A stretch of 64,000 bases of DNA from Rhodospirillales bacterium (GTDB taxonomy: Bacteria > Pseudomonadota > Alphaproteobacteria > TMED109). A program made the position numbers and the translations under genes. The notes below the pieces were generated by a model, which was not told where the DNA came from, did not search any database, and saw only the letters and a list, made by a program, of their open reading frames with translations. Location of the stretch: the NCBI GenBank assembly GCA_028824295.1, contig JAPPED010000021.1, positions 56,148-120,147 on the forward strand, in the 5' to 3' direction. This document shows positions 1 to 7,977 of this stretch, one piece after another (position 1 is the stretch's first letter; every line of letters begins with the position of its first letter).

Positions 1-57
1 GTAGGACGGCGGGTTTTGGTCCCGTAAATGTTGGTTCGAGTCCAGCCCGCCCAGCCA
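1..57 (+). tRNA. tRNA-Gln(UUG), 3' part
   Basis: The window opens inside this tRNA. The anticodon stem pairs 9-13 with 21-25 around the loop TTTTGGT, giving anticodon TTG at 16-18. The T-arm follows (GTTGG, TTCGAGT, CCAGC at 30-46), then the acceptor 3' strand CCGCCCA (47-53), discriminator G and an encoded CCA. The A72 position implies a U1-A72 pair, typical of tRNA-Gln. The D-arm and 5' strand lie before base 1. Confidence 0.9.
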
Positions 58-184
58 CCAACTTGCCGCTACCGGCGGCACGGGTCGCGCACGAACGGCG
101 GTTTCGCAGGCTGCGCGCTCCAACGTATGCTGCCGATCCGACGTCTCGATCCAGATTGGTACCTGTGAGCGCGCCGCTTGCGGG

Positions 185-208
185 CGTTATATACGTTGGT
201 ATATAGGT
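185..208 (+). promoter_or_regulatory. ModE-box-like palindrome upstream of moaA
   Basis: CGTTATATA, six bases, then TATATAGGT. TATATAC and GTATATA at 188-205 form a perfect 7-bp inverted repeat with a 4-bp spacer. The known ModE operator is two TATATA-containing half sites about six bases apart, and ModE-molybdate regulates moa in enterobacteria. The site ends 25 bp before the moaA ATG, so it would overlap the promoter or leader. No modE gene is in the window, so the regulator is inferred from the site and its target. Confidence 0.4.
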
Positions 209-232
209 AAAGGGTCACGCCCGGAGTCATCT

Positions 233-1258
233 ATGCCCAATGGTCTCACCATGCCCGGGGTCGCCCCCGTGGTTGACCCGTACGGTCGCGATATCACCTA
301 CCTCCGGGTATCGGTGACGGATCGTTGCGACTTTCGCTGCGTGTACTGCATGGCGGAAGACATGACGTTCCTCCCGAAGAAGGACGTGCTGTCGCTCGAC
401 GAAATCCGGCGACTGTGCGGCGTCTTCGTGTCGCTCGGCGTGCGCAAGCTGCGCCTGACCGGTGGCGAACCGCTCGTGCGGAAGAACGTGATGCAGCTCT
501 TCAACGAGCTGGGCGCAATGCTGGGCGGTGGCGGTCTCGAAGAGCTTACGCTCACCACGAACGGGTCCCAGCTCCGGCGCCATGCCGGGGCCCTCCACGC
601 CGCCGGGGTTCGCCGGGTGAATGTCTCCCTGGACACCCTTGACCCCGACCGGTTCGGCGAGATTACCCGGTGGGGCCGTCTCGACCGGGTTCTCGACGGA
701 ATCGAGGCAGCCACGGAAGCGGGCCTGCACGTCAAGATCAACACCGTGGCGCTGAAGGGCGTCAACGAGGACGAAATCCCGGCGATGCTGGAGTGGTGCC
801 ACCACCGGGGGTTCGACTTTACGCTGATCGAGACGATGCCCATGGGCGATATCACCGGCGACCGGACCGACCAGTACCTGCCGCTGTCGATGGTGCGGGC
901 TCGGTTGCGAGACATCTATGGCCTTGAAGAGATCGACTACCGGACCGGGGGACCGGCCCGTTATTTCCGGGCCGTGCGGACCGGGGGGCGGGTTGGCTTC
1001 ATCACCCCGATGACCCACAATTTCTGCGAATCGTGCAACCGCGTTCGCCTGACGTGCACCGGGACGCTCTACATGTGCCTCGGTCAGGAAGACAGCGCCG
1101 ATCTCCGTGAGGTCCTTCGCGCTACCGACGACGACGACGTGCTGCGCGCCGCCGTCACCGAGGCGATCGGCCGCAAGCCGCGGGGCCACGACTTCGTCAT
1201 CAGCCGTCGCGAGCGCACCCCCTCCGTATCCCGTCACATGAGCGTAACCGGCGGCTAG
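233..1258 (+). CDS. moaA: GTP 3',8-cyclase MoaA
   Basis: Radical SAM enzyme for the first step of molybdenum cofactor synthesis (GTP to 3',8-cyclo-GTP, later cPMP). The 341 residues match family size. The SAM [4Fe-4S] cluster motif is CDFRCVYC (C32, C36, C39). The second, substrate-binding cluster is C265-x2-C268-x13-C282, and the protein ends in the characteristic Gly-Gly tail. The ATG at 233 has CGGAGT 7-9 bp upstream. The cofactor would serve the formate dehydrogenase encoded at 26.0-30.5 kb. nadK follows 36 bp downstream on the same strand. Confidence 0.96.
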   Translation: MPNGLTMPGVAPVVDPYGRDITYLRVSVTDRCDFRCVYCMAEDMTFLPKKDVLSLDEIRRLCGVFVSLGVRKLRLTGGEPLVRKNVMQLFNELGAMLGGGGLEELTLTTNGSQLRRHAGALHAAGVRRVNVSLDTLDPDRFGEITRWGRLDRVLDGIEAATEAGLHVKINTVALKGVNEDEIPAMLEWCHHRGFDFTLIETMPMGDITGDRTDQYLPLSMVRARLRDIYGLEEIDYRTGGPARYFRAVRTGGRVGFITPMTHNFCESCNRVRLTCTGTLYMCLGQEDSADLREVLRATDDDDVLRAAVTEAIGRKPRGHDFVISRRERTPSVSRHMSVTGG

Positions 1259-1294
1259 AGCAAAGCCGGCACCACGCCGCTACCCTTCCCCGCC

Positions 1295-2059
1295 ATGTCC
1301 GTTCCCATCGCGTTTGTCGCGGCCTCGACCGACGACGCCCAGTCGGCTTTGCGCACGCTGAGCCGCCGATACGACCATGTACCTCCGGCCGAAGCGAGTG
1401 TAGTCGTTGTCTTGGGCGGCGACGGAATGATGCTGAACGCACTGTCGCAATGGGGCCCCATGGGCAAACGGATCTACGGCATGAACAGGGGGACGGTCGG
1501 CTTCCTGATGAATCGCTACCGCGAGGAGGGTCTGGGCGCCCGCCTGGACGCGGCCCAGCCCGCCGTCGTCCATCCGCTACGCATGGATGCAGTCACCGCC
1601 GCCGGGGTGCGGCACACGGGCCTCGCGATCAACGAAGTCTCCCTGCTCCGACAGACCCGGATGACGGCCCGCATCCGGATACTGGTGGATGATCGCGAAC
1701 GCCTTGCGGCCCTTTCCTGCGACGGCGTACTGGTGTCCACGCCAGCAGGCAGCACGGCCTACAACCTGTCGGCCCAAGGTCCGATTCTGCCGCTCGGGAC
1801 GCCGCTCCTCGCGCTCACGCCGATTTGTCCGTTCCGGCCACGACGCTGGCGCGGAGCGCTGCTTCCCGAGCCGGCCAAGGTCACTTTTGACGTCTTGGAG
1901 TCGGAGAAGCGCCCCGTCAGCGCAACGGCGAGCGAGCTGGAGGTGCGGCATGTCCGCCAGGTCACCGTGACGGCTGACAGGTCGACTGAACTGACTCTTC
2001 TGTTTGACCCCGAGCATCACCTCGAGGAGCGGATACTCGCCGAACAGTTTATCCCCTGA
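1295..2059 (+). CDS. nadK: NAD kinase
   Basis: ATP-dependent phosphorylation of NAD to NADP in the cytoplasm. The 254 residues are the short form usual in alphaproteobacteria. The diagnostic GGDG motif is at residues 41-44, followed by a conserved NE (AINEVSLL) and the glycine-rich [18 protein letters not shown] segment that binds NAD. It lies downstream of moaA on the same strand and ends 6 bp from the convergent end of the ybdK-like gene, leaving almost no intergenic space. Confidence 0.95.
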   Translation: MSVPIAFVAASTDDAQSALRTLSRRYDHVPPAEASVVVVLGGDGMMLNALSQWGPMGKRIYGMNRGTVGFLMNRYREEGLGARLDAAQPAVVHPLRMDAVTAAGVRHTGLAINEVSLLRQTRMTARIRILVDDRERLAALSCDGVLVSTPAGSTAYNLSAQGPILPLGTPLLALTPICPFRPRRWRGALLPEPAKVTFDVLESEKRPVSATASELEVRHVRQVTVTADRSTELTLLFDPEHHLEERILAEQFIP

Positions 2060-2065
2060 CGGGCC

Positions 2066-3220
2066 TCAGGATTCGAGTTCGGCCTCCGCACCTCGGCGGG
2101 TCTCGGACACGATGAGCTGTGCCACCGAGCGGAGCGCCTCCTCGACCCCTGCCCCCTCGAGGCGACAGAGCCGAAAGTGGTCGAGCTGGCGATCGGCGCT
2201 GCTGCCCTCGCGGATGATGTTTCGCACGTGCGCCACTTCCTTTTGACAATCGAGCGCCGCCGCATCTGCCGACAACATGTCCAGCAGTTCGTCGACGTAA
2301 TCCACGAGGTCAACGCGGGTCCCCGACTCGAAGTCGGCAAGGAACGCCACCACGCCGTATCGCTGGGCCAGCCATCGGTTCTGCTGGATGATCTCGGGCG
2401 GGGGGTCGACCGGCAGCGGCCCCGTACGGACGGCATCCAGGAGGTGCCGGACCAGACAGGTGTAGAGCGCCACGATCGACATGCCATCGTCGATATCGGG
2501 ACAGACGTCGGCAATTCGGAGTTCCAGCGTCGGGAATTTGACCGAAGGACGGAGATCCCACCAGATCTCCGAACCGTCCCTGACGAAATCGAGGCGACGA
2601 TAGTTGTCGACGATCCGATCGTAATCCGCCCATGACGAGAGCACCGGCGGCAGGCCCGACCGGGGCAGCGCTGCCATGAGATTCATGCGGGAAGACTTGA
2701 ATCCCGTGACATGTCCGCCACTGAACGGAGACGATCCGGACAGCGTCAGGAACAGCGGGAGATAGCTGCGCATCGCCGTCATCACCTGAACGCGTTCATC
2801 GGGCGTCCCGAAGCCCGCGTGCACATGCATCCCGCTTGCCAGCAGCTGCCGGATCACCGACTGGTACATGACCGCAAACTCGCGGTAGCGGTCCCGCGGC
2901 GTGACTGCCTGCGTTTCCCAGGCGGCAAACGGGTGCGTCGAGGAGGCCATCAGGCCGATTCCGTATTGGTCCGTGAGATCCAGTACCGAACGCCGGATCG
3001 CCACGATGGCCTCCCGGGCCTCCGCAACGGAATGGCATACCAGCGAATTCAGCTCGATCTGGGAGCGCAGGAGCTCCGGCACCGCCCGACACATGCCGTC
3101 GAGCTCGGAGAAAGCCTTGAGCAGGCGGGGATCCGGATCCACCACCAAGTCAAGCGTCTCGCGGTCAACGAGAAAGAACTCCTCCTCGATACCGAGCGTG
3201 ATCTCGGAGCCAGTGCTCAC
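2066..3220 (-). CDS. YbdK-type carboxylate-amine ligase (GCS2 family)
   Basis: 384 residues of the glutamate-cysteine ligase 2 family. The N-terminal GIEEEFFLVD is the hallmark of YbdK and GCS2 ligases, with further conserved segments such as SSTHPFA and HVHAGF. E. coli YbdK has weak gamma-glutamylcysteine ligase activity, and the true substrate of most homologues is unknown. Its start overlaps the mnmA stop by 4 bp (ATGA type), so the two are translationally coupled in a leftward operon with the hydrolase upstream. The family is firm; the substrate is not inferred. Confidence 0.88.
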   Translation of the reverse strand: MSTGSEITLGIEEEFFLVDRETLDLVVDPDPRLLKAFSELDGMCRAVPELLRSQIELNSLVCHSVAEAREAIVAIRRSVLDLTDQYGIGLMASSTHPFAAWETQAVTPRDRYREFAVMYQSVIRQLLASGMHVHAGFGTPDERVQVMTAMRSYLPLFLTLSGSSPFSGGHVTGFKSSRMNLMAALPRSGLPPVLSSWADYDRIVDNYRRLDFVRDGSEIWWDLRPSVKFPTLELRIADVCPDIDDGMSIVALYTCLVRHLLDAVRTGPLPVDPPPEIIQQNRWLAQRYGVVAFLADFESGTRVDLVDYVDELLDMLSADAAALDCQKEVAHVRNIIREGSSADRQLDHFRLCRLEGAGVEEALRSVAQLIVSETRRGAEAELES

Positions 3221-4350
3221 AACGCACGGCCCTCATCCCGATCCCTCGCCGGCGGCCAGCTCGATCTGGGTTCGATCCAACCTCCCCCCAGGACCCGTGA
3301 TCCTCGGTAGAACACCGCCGCCTGACCCGGAGCAACGGCCTGTTCGGGAGACTGAAACGACACCTCTGCCCGGCCCCCGGCCAAGAGCCGTACGCGGCCA
3401 CTGGTACCGCGATGCGTGGAGCGCACCCGAAGCTGCACATCGTTCAGCTCGGTTCCGGGCTCCGACGCCTCGTCTGCGAGCCAGTTCACGTCGCGGATCG
3501 AAATGCCGGATACCCCGAGCGACTCCTTCGGGCCCACGACCACGCGTCGTTCAGCGGCGTCGATTCGGACCACGTAGAGGGGCTGGCCCGCGTCGGTGAC
3601 CCCGAGACCGCGCCGCTGGCCGACCGTGAACCCGGTGATCCCGGCGTGGCTGCCAAGCACCCGGCCATCCACGTGAACGATGTCTCCCACCGCAGCGGTG
3701 TCCGGGCGCAGTGTGCGAACGATGTCGCGATAGTCGCCGTCAGGAACAAAACAGATGTCCTGGCTCTCCGGCTTCTCGGCCACGCCGACGCCGGCCCGAA
3801 CCGCGGCCTGACGCGTTTGTTCCTTGGAGAACCCCCCCAATGGAAAGCGAAGCCGTTCGAGCTGTGTGCGGCTGGTGGCAAACAGGAAGTAGCTTTGGTC
3901 CTTTGACGCGTCGGCAGCTCGGTGGAGCTCGGGACCGCGCGGGCCCTCAACCCGCCGGACGTAGTGGCCGGTCGCCATCCAGTCGGCGTCGAGCTCCATC
4001 GCCGTATCCAGCAGGTCACGGAACTTCACCCGCTGATTGCAGAGGACGCACGGAACCGGGGTCACGCCTTCAGCGTACCGGTCGGCAAAGTCCTGCATCA
4101 CGTTGTCCTGAAACCGCTTTTCGTAGTCGAGCACATAGTGCGGGATGCCGAGATGGTCGGCCACGCGACGCGCGTCGTATACGTCCTGGCCAGCGCAGCA
4201 CGTCTTCGTGCCGGCATTGCGGCTTCCCCGGCCGTACAGGTGCAGCGTAATGCCGACGACTTCGTGTCCCGCATCATGCAGCAGCGCCGCCACGACCGAG
4301 CTGTCAACGCCGCCGGACATGGCGACGACGACGCGGCAGCGGCGGTTCAT
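3217..4350 (-). CDS. mnmA: tRNA-specific 2-thiouridylase MnmA
   Basis: Makes 2-thiouridine at position 34 of tRNA-Gln, -Glu and -Lys. The N-terminal PP-loop SGGVDSS is at residues 12-18. Catalytic cysteines are C104 (in PCVLCN) and C200 (in SQDICFV), and the tRNA-binding and C-terminal beta-barrel segments are present; 377 residues is family size. It overlaps the ybdK-like gene downstream and the hydrolase gene upstream by 4 bp each. A substrate, tRNA-Gln(UUG), is encoded at the start of the window. Confidence 0.95.
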   Translation of the reverse strand: MNRRCRVVVAMSGGVDSSVVAALLHDAGHEVVGITLHLYGRGSRNAGTKTCCAGQDVYDARRVADHLGIPHYVLDYEKRFQDNVMQDFADRYAEGVTPVPCVLCNQRVKFRDLLDTAMELDADWMATGHYVRRVEGPRGPELHRAADASKDQSYFLFATSRTQLERLRFPLGGFSKEQTRQAAVRAGVGVAEKPESQDICFVPDGDYRDIVRTLRPDTAAVGDIVHVDGRVLGSHAGITGFTVGQRRGLGVTDAGQPLYVVRIDAAERRVVVGPKESLGVSGISIRDVNWLADEASEPGTELNDVQLRVRSTHRGTSGRVRLLAGGRAEVSFQSPEQAVAPGQAAVFYRGSRVLGGGWIEPRSSWPPARDRDEGRAL

Positions 4351-5312
4351 GCCGCGTGTCCGCTGGCCGACTTCTCGGCTGTCCGCCGGCTGTAGAGCGC
4401 CTGTGCCTCCGCGACCAGGTCGGACGTGAATTCGTTACCCCATTCCGGAACGAAATGGCCAGCGTTGCCAATGGCCACCGGCGAGCCAAGTCCGCGAATC
4501 CGCCCCGCCAGCGCGCGCATGGCATCAGGCGGGATGATCGGATCGCGCATGCCGGCGAGCAGCATCGCGAAGCCGTCGAAGGTCTCGCTCCACCACGTTT
4601 CCGCTGTCTGCGACAATTCTGCACCTGGATCCTTCCGCGACGTCGGGAAGAGCCGCGGCAGCGCCATGAGTGCCGACTTGTACGAGGCGTCCGGAAAGGG
4701 CGCCTGGTAGGCGTTGCACTGGGCGAGCGTCAGGATCCGGTTGGTCCGGGCCATCAACGACCGCACGTTCAGGTCGGGCTCCGCGCGAGCGGTGGCCAGC
4801 CAGTTCTGATAGCCGCCGGGAAGCGGCCGGCCCCCGGTGGCCAGCCACGTGTTGAAGCACACCAGACCGACGAACCGCTCCGGCATCGTGTGCGGGATCG
4901 TCATGCCGAGCGTGCCGCCCCATTCGTGCACGACCAGAACGATTTCCCGCAGGTCGAGACGCTCGATCAGGTCAATCAGACTGGAGCGGAGGCCGGCGAA
5001 CGTGTAGGCCCAGGGATCCGCGGGCTTGTCGGACCGACCGAACCCCGGCAGGTCCGGAGCAACCGCACGGTGCCCCTGCCGCACGATTTCAGGAATGATG
5101 TGCCGATAGAGATACGCCCACGTCGGATGGCCATGCAGCAGCAGGAACGTGAGCGCGTCCGGGGATCCAGCCCCTCCCTCGTCCACGTAGTGCATGCGGA
5201 CCGGCCCGCAACCGTCAAAGCCCGGCACGGCCTCCAGATAGTGCGGGGAAAACGGCCAGCCCGGGAGATCCCGAAACCGGTCGGCGGCGGCGCGGAGGAC
5301 CTCTATGGCCAT
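4347..5312 (-). CDS. DhlA-like alpha/beta hydrolase with altered nucleophile
   Basis: 321 residues with the layout of haloalkane dehalogenase DhlA: N-terminal RFRDLPGWPFSPHYLE, HGHPTW near the oxyanion hole, HEWGG at the nucleophile elbow, cap domain, GMRDPII (acid D257) and AGHFVPEWG (base H286). The nucleophile Asp of VQDWGG is replaced by Glu130 (codon GAA read directly). The DhlA E56 position is His62, and the cap tryptophan that helps hold halide appears to be Thr. W131 is kept. Start chosen at MAIEVL; longer reading frames upstream lack homology. The name haloalkane dehalogenase would over-claim; the substrate is unknown. Confidence 0.8.
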   Translation of the reverse strand: MAIEVLRAAADRFRDLPGWPFSPHYLEAVPGFDGCGPVRMHYVDEGGAGSPDALTFLLLHGHPTWAYLYRHIIPEIVRQGHRAVAPDLPGFGRSDKPADPWAYTFAGLRSSLIDLIERLDLREIVLVVHEWGGTLGMTIPHTMPERFVGLVCFNTWLATGGRPLPGGYQNWLATARAEPDLNVRSLMARTNRILTLAQCNAYQAPFPDASYKSALMALPRLFPTSRKDPGAELSQTAETWWSETFDGFAMLLAGMRDPIIPPDAMRALAGRIRGLGSPVAIGNAGHFVPEWGNEFTSDLVAEAQALYSRRTAEKSASGHAA

Positions 5313-5400
5313 CGTTGCGGCGGCCCCGCCCGCGGTTGCCGCTCCGTCGGCACCGCGGGTCCGGTCCGGAGCGGCGGGCGGCTCTCGACCCTCGTAAGGC

Positions 5401-6768
5401 TCAGTCGAGAAGGACGCCGGGCAACCACAGAGCGATCTCCGGGAAGCCGATGACAAAGCCGAGGCCCACCAGCTGCAGCGCCACGAACGGAATGATACCG
5501 CGGTAGACCATCTGGATCTTGACGCTCGGTGGCGCCACACCCTTCAGATAGAAAAGCGCGAAACCGAACGGTGGCGTCAGGAACGACGTCTGCAGGTTCA
5601 CGGCGATCAGCACGGCAACCCACGGGATCACCAGTCCGGCGGCAACGTGCGTCCCGAAGTCCAGCGTCTCCATGATCGGGGCGAACAGCGGCAGCACGAT
5701 CAGCGTGATCTCGACCCAGTCGAAGAAGAAGCCAAGCAGGAACACCATCCCCATCATCAGGAACAGGATGCCCCACGACCCGAGCCCCATGTGCTCGACG
5801 AACGCGTGGATCAAGTCGTCTCCGCCCAGCGACCGGAAGACGTACGAAAACGCGGTCGCCCCGATGAAGATCCCGAAGATCATGGCGCAGGTCAGGCCGG
5901 TCCGCCCGACCACATCTTTCAGGACCGCCCTCGACAGCCGACGGTTAAACACCGCCAAGATGATGGAACCCAGTGCGCCAACCCCGGCGGCCTCCGTCGG
6001 TGTCGCGAAACCGGCAAAGATCGAGCCCAACACCAGGAAGATCAGGAAGATCGGCGGGAAGAATGACCGCAGCACCATCCGCACCAGTTCCGCCTGGCTA
6101 TCCGGACCTTCCGACGCTGGTAGCGGCGGCGCCAGCGTCGGGTTTAGGCGCGTGCGGAAAAACAGATAGACGATGTACAGGGAGGCTAGGACCAGGCCCG
6201 GGAAAACGGCTGCTATGAACAGTGTTCCCACCGAGATCGACAGCAGGTCCGCCATGATCACCAGCATGATCGACGGAGGAATGAGAATCCCCAGCGTCCC
6301 CGATGCGCTGATGGTTCCCGTTGCCAGAGACGGGTGGTATTTGCGCTCGAGCATCACCGGCAGCGCGAGCAATGTCATCATCACGACCGAAGCGCCGATA
6401 ATGCCGGTGGTGGCAGCCATGATGGTGCCCATGATCGTCACGGACATCGCCAGCCCGCCAGGCACGCGGCGGAGCAGGACCTGCAGGCAGTGCAGCAGAT
6501 CGTTTGCGACCCCGGACCGCTCCAGCATCGTGCCCATGAAAATGAACATCGGCACGGCGACGAGGATCAGGTTCTCGCAGACGCCACCCCAGATTCGGGA
6601 AATGATGTTGAAGAACTCAATGAATGAAAATACGTCGGCTGCAAGGCCGAGGAAGCCAGAACCGAGGGCCACGCCGCCCAGCACGAACGCAACCGGAAAC
6701 CCGCTGAACAGCAGCGATGCCAGCGCCAGGAACATCAGGACTGGCATCAGGGTGATGAGTGTGTCCAT
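5401..6768 (-). CDS. TRAP transporter large permease (DctM type)
   Basis: 455-residue, highly hydrophobic membrane protein of the DctM family, with roughly 12 membrane segments and the glycine- and proline-rich motifs of this permease (for example GTMLERSG, ASGTLGILIPPSIML, FDWVEITLIVLP). It forms the sodium-driven channel of a TRAP importer for organic acids or related solutes. The start overlaps the stop of the small subunit gene by 1 bp. The subfamily resembles the mannitol/chloroaromatic group. No DctP binding protein gene is adjacent, so it is probably encoded elsewhere. Confidence 0.93.
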   Translation of the reverse strand: MDTLITLMPVLMFLALASLLFSGFPVAFVLGGVALGSGFLGLAADVFSFIEFFNIISRIWGGVCENLILVAVPMFIFMGTMLERSGVANDLLHCLQVLLRRVPGGLAMSVTIMGTIMAATTGIIGASVVMMTLLALPVMLERKYHPSLATGTISASGTLGILIPPSIMLVIMADLLSISVGTLFIAAVFPGLVLASLYIVYLFFRTRLNPTLAPPLPASEGPDSQAELVRMVLRSFFPPIFLIFLVLGSIFAGFATPTEAAGVGALGSIILAVFNRRLSRAVLKDVVGRTGLTCAMIFGIFIGATAFSYVFRSLGGDDLIHAFVEHMGLGSWGILFLMMGMVFLLGFFFDWVEITLIVLPLFAPIMETLDFGTHVAAGLVIPWVAVLIAVNLQTSFLTPPFGFALFYLKGVAPPSVKIQMVYRGIIPFVALQLVGLGFVIGFPEIALWLPGVLLD

Positions 6769-7433
6769 TACTGCTCTCCCCTGATGGCCTGTGTTTCCTG
6801 GGCGGCCGCCGCGCGGAGCTCCTCTTCCGGATTACGGAGCTCGGGAAGCGACTTGGACAGTTCAAGCGCGGCTGCCGCCTGGCCGGTCTCGAGCAGCACG
6901 AGGTACGCCAGGTTCCTGAGCAGGACCGCCACGCCGGCGACAAGCAGCAGCAGCATTCCAAATGGCACGAACGACTTGATGATCCATCGATGGGACAGAC
7001 CGGTGAGGGCAGACGACACCTCATTCATGCTGAATGACCGCTGGGCAAAGTCGAGACCGAACCAGATCACGAGCGCTGCATATGGGATCAGGAACAGCGT
7101 GATGCCGGTGACCTCGAGCCGGGCCTTCCAGAGCTGAGAAAACCGTTCACGGACGACCTCGATCCGGACATGGGAGTTCCGCAGGTAGCCGAAGCCCAGC
7201 GCCAACAGGAACAACGCCGCATGGAGGTGCCATTCCATCTCCTGCAGTTTTGTCGAGCCAAGCACCAGGAAGCGGCGAGTCACGATGTCAAAGATGATGA
7301 TGAAGATCAGGGGGATCGACAGCCATGACCCAACCATCCCGGCAAAGGTAAGCCCGCGGTCGAGCGCGCGACTGAAGCGCACCAGCGGATGTCGCTCCGG
7401 CGCCTGGACGCTCCCAGAATTGTCCATGGACAT
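6768..7433 (-). CDS. TRAP transporter small permease (DctQ type)
   Basis: 221 residues with four predicted membrane helices (about residues 30-55, 70-90, 110-130 and 165-190) and the family's EMEWHLHAALF and SHVRIE segments. It pairs with the DctM subunit encoded immediately downstream (1-bp overlap). It is probably the first gene of the operon; the region upstream holds no clear binding-protein gene. Confidence 0.9.
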   Translation of the reverse strand: MSMDNSGSVQAPERHPLVRFSRALDRGLTFAGMVGSWLSIPLIFIIIFDIVTRRFLVLGSTKLQEMEWHLHAALFLLALGFGYLRNSHVRIEVVRERFSQLWKARLEVTGITLFLIPYAALVIWFGLDFAQRSFSMNEVSSALTGLSHRWIIKSFVPFGMLLLLVAGVAVLLRNLAYLVLLETGQAAAALELSKSLPELRNPEEELRAAAAQETQAIRGEQ

Positions 7434-7977
7434 AGGTATCGGGTCTCCTTCTGCGTAACCGGCGGGATCAGGGGATTCCGGCGAGGCCCGTAACTTCGGA
7501 GCCGCTGGCGATGCCTTATATACCAGCTTGCCAAAGAAGAAGGGCAGTCTGCCGCTTTGCGTCAGTCCCCAACCGTCTCGATCTCGAGCGTCTCCAATCC
7601 GGGAATGATACGAAGCCCATCGGCGAATACCGCCGTAGGAACAACCACCTCCATGGTCTTGGCAGGATTACCGCGCAGCACGGAGGTCGATGATCCGACG
7701 GCCGCCTCTACCCACCTTCGGCCGGGTCCCGGTTCCGGATCGGCAGCCAGGCATTCAAGCGCCGGGGACCTAACGTACCCCAAGAAGCGTTCGGAAAGGG
7801 CGGCCTCAACGACTGCGGAACAGTTCGGCTGGCATTGAGATCGTCGTGTAACGAATGCTTAACGATGGCAGACTATGGAAGAATGAGGAGCGTGTGAAGC
7901 CCAACGGCAGTCTCCTGCCCGAGCCAAGATGATGACAGCCCGACAAACAGAGCCGGGAACCCCCGCACACGCGCACC
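7434..7977. other. Intergenic stretch, possible gene remnant
   Basis: 544 bp between dctQ and the divergent PhoX gene, presumably holding both promoters. On the minus strand an open frame at 7562-7783 encodes 73 residues (including NPAKTMEVVVPT and VFADGLRIIPG) that read like protein rather than an antisense shadow, but I cannot assign a family. It could be a small gene or the C-terminal scrap of a lost one. Confidence 0.3.

Noticed and set aside
4356..5453. 365-codon plus-strand frame over the hydrolase
   Set aside because: Antisense shadow with low-complexity Arg/Pro content.
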